From: Morinoia aosen
Lineage: Eukaryota > Arthropoda > Malacostraca > Amphipoda > Talitridae
Assembly (NCBI GenBank): GCA_030386875.1
Contig: CM059562.1
Location: 74,272,095 to 74,336,094, forward strand
Reading direction: 5' to 3'
Length of the DNA stretch: 64,000 nucleotides
The notes below the pieces were generated by a model that ran no database searches, was not told the DNA's origin, and saw only the letters and a list, made by a program, of their open reading frames with translations. Position numbers and translations under genes: made by a program. Positions 35,038 to 45,245 of the stretch are shown in pieces; within the stretch, counting starts at the first letter, position 1; each line of letters begins with the position of its first letter.

Positions 35038-36339
35038 TACGTACCTAGAAAACCAGCAAGCAGTCTGGGAGCCTCAGTATAGCACCGCAAGTCGTGCTCT
35101 AGAATACAGAACAAATTTTCGCTCGGTAAACCAGCAGTGAATTAGGAGCAAATTTAGGGTACACTCGGTTATAAAGCTAATCCTGATTAATTGCGTATAC
35201 CAGATACCAGTGCCCTGCTGCGGCTCAGGTGTGCCCTCATAGCCTCTAATTACCGTGCACGGCCAGCCACAAAATAACTGTATTCGGCAATGTTCGATAA
35301 GGCAAGCAAATCACGTAATTTGCAAGGTAGTTGTTGAAAAAAGAATTACCCAATGAAATATGTGTTGCTATGGTAGTTGTGATACCAGAGACTTTACTAT
35401 GCCTCGAATTTTCACCTTATTAGTTTTTCAGATGCAGACACTAAACATATATGCCAAAATATGGTTGGTTTGAACTCAAAATTGTCAATGTAGACATTTT
35501 CTTGAATGAGAAGATTGAATTATTTTCTGAAATTAACTAAAAAATAATAAATTTTTCAAAAACAAGCAAATCAAAAATGATTTTTTTAAAACAACTTATG
35601 ACAAACAGTTTTTCGGAAATTAGCTAACACAAACAGAACAATTTTTTTGCATGTTATCAAGACAGAATGTTTCTCTTGATTTCTGTGAAGACTCACTGAG
35701 AGCAGACGACACCCAGAGCGCACGCAAGATGGCTCAGGTGTCCTGTGCGGAATATAATATTGCTATTTAGTTCACACAAATGGCACAACATGCATAGAGA
35801 CATTTCCCTGCGCGAAAGAACGCGCAGTATCAATTTTGAATCAAGCCGCTACTGGAATATTATGTTTCTCCTGCGCTGCAAGCGCGCGCAGGCGAGGTAT
35901 TCCCACCTGTTTTGAAGCCCTCGGAATTCAATCCAAGATTTGTAAAAATTTTCATTTCATGAAATTTTTACGTAGTGCCTCTGACTGGAAATTTTTCTTT
36001 TTCTTCGATAAACAGGCCTAACTACGATTTTTTTTTTGCCTTACTATGCAGTATTTGCGTGCCCCAGGTAGAACTTCTCCAAACTCAAACACGGGATTTC
36101 AATAAAAAATTGTAATTTTCTCCGTGTATGATAGATAGTCTTGTAATCCATTTTTCTCTGTACATCCTCCAACGTTCACGTTCTTTGTTGCAGGTTGTGT
36201 GTAGGTTTGCAAGCTGAAAAATCAGATAGATTTAATGATTTATTTATTATACTTGTTCATATTGTCTGTTAACCAATAACAGTACACTACTATCAAGCCC
36301 ACAACCATAGAACTAGAAAAACAAAGCCTCAAACGCACT
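35038..36339. other. No recognised feature
   Basis: AT-rich sequence; no gene, RNA or repeat was identified. Confidence 0.5.
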
Positions 36340-36745
36340 ACAGATTTAGTACACACGATATGGGCTATACTGCACAATATGAACCTCAAGCCCATAATTC
36401 AGGTTCCAAACGCGCAAAGCAACCCCAAACAAGTAATATAAGCCCTAAGCACCGAATATAAGTTCCAAACACACAATACAAGCTTCAAGCACACACTATA
36501 AGTCCCAAGACCACAATACAAGTCCTAAACACACAATACAAGTTCCAAACACTCAAAATAACCTTCAAATCATACTATAAGTGCCAAACACAGCCTGAAA
36601 CACACATTTTAAGTCCCAAACACATCTCCTAAATACACAATACAAGTCCTAAACACACACTGCAAGTCCCAACACGCATTACAAGTCCATGAAACCCAAT
36701 ACAAGTCCCCAACACACATCACAAGTCCCCAGCAAGGCGCACCAC
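36340..36745. repeat. Minisatellite of about 20-22 bp (aagtcccaaacacacaatac)
   Basis: The words caagtcc(c/t)aaacacac and (a)ataca recur irregularly at 18-24 bp spacing for about 400 bp, with some 18 recognisable copies. Confidence 0.88.
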
Positions 36746-37300
36746 AAAATTTCACATCAGCCGCGGCCGGGTGCGCAGTAATCCGCTTCAGGCGAGAGCC
36801 GGCACAGTGGGGCGCATTAGCGGCGGGCAGTCGTTGTACAGATATTGATTGTCCTGAGAGCAATTTATTTTTGGGAATCTTCCGCAAAATGAAGCGCTTA
36901 ACGATTATTGAACCCGAAACGACGGAATGTTTTCGAGATGTGTTGGAGGGGAGAGTTATTTGACCCCTGCTGTTGGTGTCTGTTTCCCTGATTTGTTCGG
37001 AGGAGAGTTGCTGGGGTAGTATGAATGTTGCAGGGGTAGCATGAATGTTGTAGGAGTGGTATAAATGTTGAGAAAGGGGTATTGATGATTCCGAATTAGC
37101 ATGGATGAGTAATGAGCATCACGGGAGAAGAGGCTGGCACGTCAGTAGAGAGTGGCATGGCTGTGGAGTTTTATTTAAGGCTGTAAGCTAATCAGGGAGT
37201 TCGAGTAACGCAAGCAAAACGAATGATTTGAGTGTTGGAGCCACACAAGATCACCGAGTGAAGTAAACATGGAGTGAGAAAAGGAAAATAGTTTATTTCC
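36746..37300. other. GC-rich patch, then unassigned sequence
   Basis: Bases 36760-36840 are GC-rich (cagccgcggccgggtgcgca) and open on the minus strand, but show no known motif. A short repeat around gttg(c/t)aggggtag(c/t)atgaat lies at 37010-37070. Confidence 0.35.
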
Positions 37301-37445
37301 AATAAAGTTGATTCATGTTGATACAGTTGATACATAAAGTTGAGACATACACAGTTGATAAAGTTGATACTTAAAGTTGATACAGTTGATACAATAAAGT
37401 TGATAAGAAAAGAAAACAGTTTATTTCCAACAAAGTTGATACACG
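37301..37445. repeat. Simple repeat of aaagttgata / cagttgata words
   Basis: Irregular copies of (aa)agttgatac lie at 9-20 bp spacing, bounded on both sides by the phrase gtttatttccaa(t/c)aaagtt (37291 and 37419). Confidence 0.8.
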
Positions 37446-37564
37446 AAAAGTATTACATTGGTTTTTAAAATCTCTCCTGAGAGGCGAGTAGGAGGAAAAG
37501 TCTTGAGCGCTTGTAAAGTGTGGATGAAGAGGAAGGTAGCATCGATGTTACAGACCACCATTCG
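37446..37564. other. Left edge of the 65-bp satellite
   Basis: Unique sequence for about 120 bp before the first satellite unit. Confidence 0.5.
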
Positions 37565-40500
37565 TTGTACACACAATACAAATATCCTCTCATTGTTATG
37601 TCGAGGAGCTTGACTGTGGCATCACCGTGTTGTAAATACAATATAAATATCCTCTCATTGTTATGTTGAGGAGCTTGACTGTGGCATCACCGTGTTGTAG
37701 ACACAATATAAATATCCTCTCATTGTTATGTCGAGGAGCTTGACTGTGGCATCACCGTGTTGTAGACACAATATAAATATCCTCTCATTGTTATGTCGAG
37801 GAGCTTGACTGTGGCATCACCGTGTTGTAGACACAATATAAATATCCTCTCATTGTTATGTCGAGGAGCTTGACTGTGGCATCACCGTGTTGTAGACACA
37901 ATATAAATATCCTCTCATTGTTATGTCGAGGAGCTTGACTGAGGCATCACCGTGTTGTAAATACAATATAAATATCCTCCCATTGTTATGTCGAGGAGCT
38001 TGACTGAGGCATCACCGTGTTGTAGACACAATATAAATATCCTCTCATTGTTATGTCGAGGAGCTTGACTGTGGCATCACCGTGTTGTAGACACAATATA
38101 AATATCCTCTCATTGTTATGTCGAGGAGCTTGACTGTGGCATCACCGTGTTGTAGACACAATATAAATATCCTCTCATTGTTATGTCGAGGAGCTTGACT
38201 GTGGCATCACCGTGTTGTAGACACAATATAAATATCCTCTCATTGTTATGTCGAGGAGCTTGACTGTGGCATCACCGTGTTGTAGACACAATATAAATAT
38301 CCTCTCATTGTTATGTTGAGGAGCTTGACTGTGGCATCACCGTGTTGTAGACACAATATAAATATCCTCTCATTGTTATGTTGAGGAGCTTGACTGTGGC
38401 ATCACCGTGTTGTAGACACAATATAAATATCCTCTCATTGTTATGTTGAGGAGCTTGACTGTGGCATCACCGTGTTGTAGACACAATATAAATATCCTCT
38501 CATTGTTATGTTGAGGAGCTTGACTGTGGCATCACCGTGTTGTAGACACAATATAAATATCCTCTCATTGTTATGTCGAGGAGCTTGACTGTGGCATCAC
38601 CGTGTTGTAGACACAATACAAATATCCTCTCATTGTTATGTCGAGGAGCTTGACTGTGGCATCACCGTGTTGTAGACACAATATAAATATCCTCTCATTG
38701 TTATGTCGAGGAGCTTGACTGTGGCATCACCGTGTTGTAGACACAATATAAATATCCTCTCATTGTTATGTCGAGGAGCTTGACTGTGGCATCACCGTGT
38801 TGTAGACACAATATAAATATCCTCTCATTGTTATGTTGAGGAGCTTGACTGTGGCATCACCGTGTTGTAGACACAATATAAATATCCTCTCATTGTTATG
38901 TTGAGGAGCTTGACTGTGGCATCACCGTGTTTTAGACACAATATAAATATCCTCTCATTGTTATGTTGAGGAGCTTGACTGTGGCATCACCGTGTTGTAG
39001 ACACAATATAAATATCCTCTCATTGTTATGTCGAGGAGCTTGACTGTGGCATCACCGTGTTGTAGACACAATATAAATATCCTCTCATTGTTATGTTGAG
39101 GAGCTTGACTGTGGCATCACCGTGTTGTAGACACAATATAAATATCCTCTCATTGTTATGTTGAGGAGCTTGACTGTGGCATCACCGTGTTGTAGACACA
39201 ATATAAATATCCTCTCATTGTTATGTCGAGGAGCTTGACTGTGGCATCACCGTGTTGTAGACACAATACAAATATCCTCTCATTGTTATGTCGAGGAGCT
39301 TGACTGTGGCATCACCGTGTTGTAGACACAATACAAATATCCTCTCATTGTTATGTTGAGGAGCTTGACTGTGGCATCACAGTGTTGTAGACACAATATA
39401 AATATCCTCTCATTGTTATGTCGAGGAGCTTGACTGTGGCATCACAGTGTTGTAGACACAATATAAATATCCTCTCATTGTTATGTTGAGGAGCTTGACT
39501 GTGGCATCACCGTGTTGTAGACACAATATAAATATCCTCTCATTGTTATGTTGAGGAGCTTGACTGTGGCATCACCGTGTTGTAGACACAATACAAATAT
39601 CCTCTCATTGTTATGTTGAGGAGCTTGACTGTGGCATCACCGTGTTGTAGACACAATATAAATATCCTCTCATTGTTATGTCGAGGAGCTTGACTGTGGC
39701 ATCACCGTGTTGTAGACACAATATAAATATCCTCTCATTGTTATGTTGAGGAGCTTGACTGTGGCATCACCGTGTTGTAGACACAATACAAATATCCTCT
39801 CATTGTTATGTCGAGGAGCTTGACTGTGGCATCACCGTGTTGTAGACACAATACAAATATCCTCTCATTGTTATGTTGAGGAGCTTGACTGTGGCATCAC
39901 CGTGTTGTAGACACAATACAAATATCCTCTCATTGTTATGTTGAGGAGCTTGACTGTGGCATCACCGTGTTGTAGACACAATATAAATATCCTCTCATTG
40001 TTATGTTGAGGAGCTTGACTGTGGCATCACCGTGTTGTAGACACAATATAAATATCCTCTCATTGTTATGTCGAGGAGCTTGACTGTGGCATCACCGTGT
40101 TGTAGACACAATACAAATATCCTCTCATTGTTATGTCGAGGAGCTTGACTGTGGCATCACCGTGTTGTAGACACAATACAAATATCCTCTCATTGTTATG
40201 TTGAGGAGCTTGACTGTGGCATCACAGTGTTGTAGACACAATATAAATATCCTCTCATTGTTATGTCGAGGAGCTTGACTGTGGCATCACAGTGTTGTAG
40301 ACACAATATAAATATCCTCTCATTGTTATGTTGAGGAGCTTGACTGTGGCATCACAGTGTTGTAGACACAATATAAATATCCTCTCATTGTTATGTTGAG
40401 GAGCTTGACTGTGGCATCACAGTGTTGTAGACACAATATAAATATCCTCTCATTGTTATGTTGAGGAGCTTGACTGTGGCATCACAGTGTTGTAGACACA

Positions 40501-41160
40501 ATATAAATATCCTCTCATTGTTATGTTGAGGAGCTTGACTGTGGCATCACAGTGTTGTAGACACAATATAAATATCCTCTCATTGTTATGTCGAGGAGCT
40601 TGACTGTGGCATCACCGTGTTGTAGACACAATATAAATATCCTCTCATTGTTATGTTGAGGAGCTTGACTGTGGCATCACCGTGTTGTAGACACAATATA
40701 AATATCCTCTCATTGTTATGTCGAGGAGCTTGACTGTGGCATCACCGTGTTGTAGACACAATATAAATATCCTCTCATTGTTATGTTGAGGAGCTTGACT
40801 GTGGCATCACCGTGTTGTAGACACAATATAAATATCCTCTCATTGTTATGTTGAGGAGCTTGACTGTGGCATCACCGTGTTGTAGACACAATATAAATAT
40901 CCTCTCATTGTTATGTTGAGGAGCTTGACTGTGGCATCACCGTGTTGTAGACACAATATAAATATCCTCTCATTGTTATGTTGAGGAGCTTGACTGTGGC
41001 ATCACCGTGTTGTAGACACAATATAAATATCCTCTCATTGTTATGTCGAGGAGCTTGACTGTGGCATCACCGTGTTGTAGACACAATATAAATATCCTCT
41101 CATTGTTATGTTGAGGAGCTTGACTGTGGCATCACAGTGTTGTAGACACAATATAAATAT
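37565..41160. repeat. 65-bp satellite, 55 tandem copies
   Basis: The marker gagcttgact recurs at 37606, 37671, 37736 and so on to 41116, always exactly 65 bp apart (54 steps, no indels). Copies differ only at a few recurrent positions: tcgag/ttgag, atataaa/atacaaa, caccgtg/cacagtg, plus rare ones. Variants come in runs; for example cacagtg is used by six successive copies from 40206 to 40531. Such near-identity indicates recent spread by unequal exchange or similar. There is no open frame. Confidence 0.98.
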
Positions 41161-41352
41161 TCTGTCATTGGAGTGTTGAAAAGCTCGACAGTGACGTCAG
41201 CATCACGGTGATGAAGTTAACATCAGTGTGAAGCTTGACAGTAGCATCACGGTGATGAGGTTAGCATCACAGAAATTAGCATCAATGCGAAGCTTGCCAG
41301 GGGCATCATGGATGTTAGCATCAGTGATGGCATCACGGATGTTAGCATCAGT
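41161..41352. repeat. Diverged right edge of the 65-bp satellite
   Basis: Phrases such as aagcttgacagtagcatcac and gatgttagcatcagtgatg resemble the satellite's gagcttgactgtggcatcac but are scrambled and mutated, as expected at the edge of an array where exchange no longer homogenises copies. Confidence 0.7.
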
Positions 41353-41385
41353 GATGTAGTTTGGAGCTGTGCTCCAAACTACATC
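41353..41385. repeat. Perfect 15-bp hairpin with a 3-nt loop
   Basis: gatgtagtttggagc (41353-41367), tgt, gctccaaactacatc (41371-41385). It sits between the 65-bp and the 35-bp satellites. Confidence 0.92.
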
Positions 41386-41424
41386 TCAGGAATCTCAGGA
41401 ATCAGTGTGAAGCTTATAGTATGG

Positions 41425-42632
41425 GTAGGATTATATAATATGCTAATTACACAGCATATGTAGGATTATATAATGTGATAATTACACAGCATATGTGGGA
41501 TTATATAATGTGATAATTACACAGCATATGTAGGATTATATAATGTGATAATTACACAGCATATGTGGGATTATATGATGTGATAATTACACAGCATATG
41601 TGGGATTATATGATGTGCTAATTACACAGCATATGTGGGATTATATAATGTGATAATTACACAGCATATGTAGGATTATATAATGTGCTAATTACTCAGC
41701 ATATGTGGGATTATATGATGTGCTAATTACACAGCATATGTGGGATTATATAATGTGATAATTACACAGCATATGTAGGATTATATAATGTGATAATTAC
41801 ACAGCATATGTGGGATTATATGATGTGCTAATTACACAGCATATGTGGGATTATATAATGTGATAATTACACAGCATATGTAGGATTATATAATGTGCTA
41901 ATTACACAGCATATGTGGGATTATATGATGTGATAATTACACAGCATATGTAGGATTATATAATGTGATAATTACACAGCATATGTGGGATTATATGATG
42001 TGATAATTACACAGCATATGTAGGATTATATAATGTGATAATTACACAGCATATGTGGGATTATATAATGTGATAATTACACAGCATATGTAGGATTATA
42101 TAATGTGCTAATTACACAGCATATGTGGGATTATATGATGTGATAATTACACAGCTTATGTAGGATTATATAATGTGCTAATTACACAGCATATGTAGGA
42201 TTACATAATGTTATAATTACACAGCTTATGTAGGATTATATAATGTGATAATTACACAGCATATGTGGGATTATATAATGTGATAATTACACAGCATATG
42301 TAGGATTATATAATGTGCTAATTACACAGCATATGTGGGATTATATGATGTGATAATTACACAGCTTATGTAGGATTATATAATGTGCTAATTACACAGC
42401 ATATGTAGGATTACATAATGTTATAATTACACAGCTTATGTAGGATTATATATAATATGCTAATTACACAGCATATGTGGGATAATATAATGTGATAATT
42501 ACACAATAAATGTAGGATTACATAATGTGCTAATTACACAGCATATGTAGGATTATATAATGTGCAAATTACACAGCATATGTAGGATTATATAATGTGC
42601 TATTTACACAACAAATGTAGGATTATATAACT
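41425..42632. repeat. 35-bp satellite, about 34 copies
   Basis: The unit reads gtaggattatataatgtgat plus aattacacagcatat; starts fall every 35 bp from 41425, with one 2-bp insertion near 42450. Variants: gtagg/gtggg, ataatg/atgatg, gataat/gctaat, gcatat/gcttat. A block of six units (42055-42264) is repeated with the same variants at 42265-42474. Confidence 0.97.
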
Positions 42633-43221
42633 ACTTCACAACACACAACTACAACTCCTAGTAAGCGCACCTCTGTAAAAATTGAAGATAAGCCATTTAT
42701 GCGCTACAATTAAAAAAATACTGTACGGGATGAGCCATTTTAATCAATTTTTATTCAAATTTGGTTTTGGCTCCGCAATGAGTCACCAACAGTAATATTT
42801 TTTGCTCTATATAAATTTTCAGCTTCTGCGAAACATTTTCCCATGAAATTCTTAGATAAGAACGATATGCACAACTGTGTGCGAGAAAATATTTAAGCTC
42901 CTGTTTTACTTACAATGGATTTAATGGAAAAATTGAAAAAAAAATTAGAAGAGGAATATCTCGTAAAGCTTTTCTCGAATACAAAAAAGTGCAAGTTCAA
43001 GGGAAACTCTTTTTGAATTTGAAAAAGGAGCTAATTAAAAAAAGAAGCATCTCGTACAGCTTTTCGTGAATATTTTAGTACTCGTGACGCAAAGTAGACA
43101 TCCAAAAGCTATGGGCTGATGCCAGAGCATCCCTAACTCCCTGTGGGCGATGCCTTTGATGATCCCCTCATGCAAAAGTGTTGATTGTACCAACAGCTGG
43201 GGGCGGTGCTGCGTGAAGCAG
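42633..43221. other. Unique spacer between satellites
   Basis: AT-rich with no gene or repeat recognised. Confidence 0.5.
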
Positions 43222-43625
43222 CTGGTGGCAAATAAAGCTTGCTGTGGCAGGTAAAGATTGTGGTGGCAGGTATAGAGTCCGGTGGCAGGTACAAATTACT
43301 GTGGCAGGTATAAATTGCTGTAGCAGGTATAGATTGCTCTGACAGGTATAAATTGCTGTAGCAGGTATAGATTGCAGTGACAGGTATAGATTGCGGTGGC
43401 AGGTATAGATTGCGGTGGCAGGTATAGGTTGCGGGGCAGGCATAAATTGTGGTCTCAGGTGTAGAATGCAGTGAAAGTTATAAATTGCTGTGGCAGGTCT
43501 AGATTCCTTTGGCAGGTATAAATTACGGTGGCAGGTAGCAGTGGCAGGTATAGAATGCGGTGGCATGACTAAATTGTATTGTCAAATATAAATTGCGGTA
43601 GCAGATTTAGATTGCGGTGTCATAC
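43222..43625. repeat. 19-bp minisatellite, about 20 copies
   Basis: The unit ggcaggtatagattgcggt (19 bp) repeats head to tail, best between 43250 and 43450, with substitutions at a few positions. The 132-codon minus-strand frame at 43168-43566 (PATAIYTCHRNLYL repeats) is a by-product. Confidence 0.93.
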
Positions 43626-43699
43626 ATACGTAAAGAAAGGCTACAGTCACGGGAGTGTACAGTGGGGCTCATATGAAGTGTTTAGTTTAGTGGTAGTAG

Positions 43700-44545
43700 A
43701 ACATTGCAGATGGCAACTGCAGCTGCATAGTGTGAAAGTAAATATATAGCAATACACAATTGTAACTACAGCGCGTGACAGCAGATGTTCGGTAGATTTC
43801 AACTACAGCTGCACTGTGTGACAGAAGACGTGAAGCAATTAGCAGCTGCTGCAACGCATGACAGCAGCTGTAAAGAAATTTACAGCAGCAGCTGCAGTGC
43901 GGGACAACAAATGTGCGGCAACTTGCAACAGCAGCTGCAGCGCGGGACAACAAATGTGCGGCAACTTGCAACAGCAGCTGCAGCACGGGGCAACAAATGT
44001 GCGGCAACTTGCAACAGCAGCTGCAGCGTGTGACAGCAGATGTACGACAACTTGCAACAGCAGCTGCAGCGCGGGACAACAGATGTACGGCAAATGGCAA
44101 CAGCAGCAGCAGCGCGGGACAACAGATGTACGGCAAATGGCAACAGCAGCTGCAGCGCGGGACAACAGATGTACGGCAACTTGCAACAGCAGCTGCAGCA
44201 CGAGACAACAGATGTGCGGCAACTTGCAACAGCAGCTGCAGCGTGTGACAGCAGATGTACGACAACTTGCAACAGCAGCTGCAGCGCGGGACAACAGATG
44301 TACGGCAAATGGCAACAGCAGCTGCAGCGCGGGACAACAGATGAACGGCAAATGGCAACAGCAGCTGCAGCGCGGGGCAACAGATGTACGGCAACTTGCA
44401 ACAGCAGCTGCAGCGCGGGACAACAGATGTACGGCAACTTGCAACAGCAGCTGCTGCACGGGACAGCAGATGTACGGCAAATGGCAACAGCAGCTGCAGC
44501 GCGAGACAACAGATATGCAGCATAAAGCTGCAAACATAACAAGTG
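43700..44545. repeat. 43-bp GC-rich satellite, about 19 copies, nearly free of stop codons on both strands
   Basis: The marker gcagctgcag recurs at 43-bp intervals (for example 43931, 43974, 44017); the unit continues cgcgggacaacagatgtacg, then gcaacttgcaaca. The consensus unit lacks TAA, TAG and TGA and also TTA, CTA and TCA, so all frames stay open; some copies with gtgtgaca close one + frame. This explains the overlapping frames of 351, 237 and 220 codons on the minus strand and 232 and 161 on the plus. The first copies (43700-43850) are degenerate. Predicted peptides (CCCKLPYICCPALQLLL and similar) match no family I know, and no promoter or splice support is visible. Confidence 0.95.
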
Positions 44546-45056
44546 TGCGCACTTAAAGAAGAGACACTCCGTAGGCTGCGGAAATAAAGTCCCGCATTAG
44601 TTTCCAGCTTCCTTCCCTTCTTGTGTTGCCTCATTTGCAGTTTTTTGCACCGCGTAATGACAGCTCGGCCGGAAAGTTCACTGAAGTCCATGGAAGTTGG
44701 CGAGCTTTTATGTTCAGGTTGCGCCACGCTGAGATGTCTCATCAGCCATGATATGAGTTACCAGTGAGTTCATGAACCCGTGTCGCGCAAATTCACGAAC
44801 CTAAGTAGCGAAAATTATGTACTCGCGTTTTAATGGAGCGTTATGTTTGTTACAAACAAGTTTCATACGCCATGCAGCAACCGTACAGGGAGGGGAAATA
44901 GTCCACTGATTTTTTTTTCAGTTTGACATAAAAGCTACTGATGTCTGTTTTCACTGAAAAATGACAATTAATGAATCGCTAATGTCTTATTTCGTATTTC
45001 AGACAGAATTTGATTAAAACCTTGTGTAATATTCTGAAAGTGAGTAAGCAACAAAA
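44546..45056. other. No recognised feature
   Basis: The minus-strand frame of the 43-bp array continues into this unique DNA as far as 44742, but the added residues show no motif. Confidence 0.45.
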
Positions 45057-45245
45057 TGACCTCCCTCTTCGCCAGATTTGAACCCCCTGGACTTTAGTGT
45101 TTGTCCAATGTTTGAGATTGAAGTCTGTGCATGATCCCACGCCACTGTCGACGATACGTCGCTCTTAAAAAAGGCATGGGACGAAATACCGCAAGAGAAA
45201 CGGCGTGTCTCTGTAGGAAGTTTCCACGTGATATTTCGCCAGAAT
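45057..45245 (+). pseudogene. Tc1/mariner-superfamily transposase remnant (C-terminal part)
   Basis: One + frame reads PPSSPDLNPLDFSV, CPMFEIEVCA, then SHATVDDTSLLKKAWDEIPQEK and RRVSVGSF. SPDLNPLD(F/Y)S is the block holding the third catalytic Asp (codon 45075-45077) of Tc1/mariner transposases, and the LLKKAWDEIPQE helix follows at the expected spacing. TGA stands at 45057-45059, where these proteins usually have Trp, and another TGA at 45132-45134 interrupts the frame, so this is inactive. The first two catalytic residues and the terminal repeats were not found. It is a short fossil of a plain DNA transposon, unrelated in sequence to the foldback element at 30.3 kb as far as can be seen. 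Confidence 0.88.

Noticed and set aside
37565-42632. Regular repeats resembling a CRISPR array
   Set aside because: Units are directly adjacent with no unique spacers, there are no cas genes, and the setting is a eukaryotic nuclear genome.
43687-44742. 351-codon Cys/Leu-rich frame as a real secreted or toxin-like protein
   Set aside because: The whole length is explained by a stop-poor 43-bp repeat that is open in all frames on the same strand; no signal peptide, cysteine framework or splice support.
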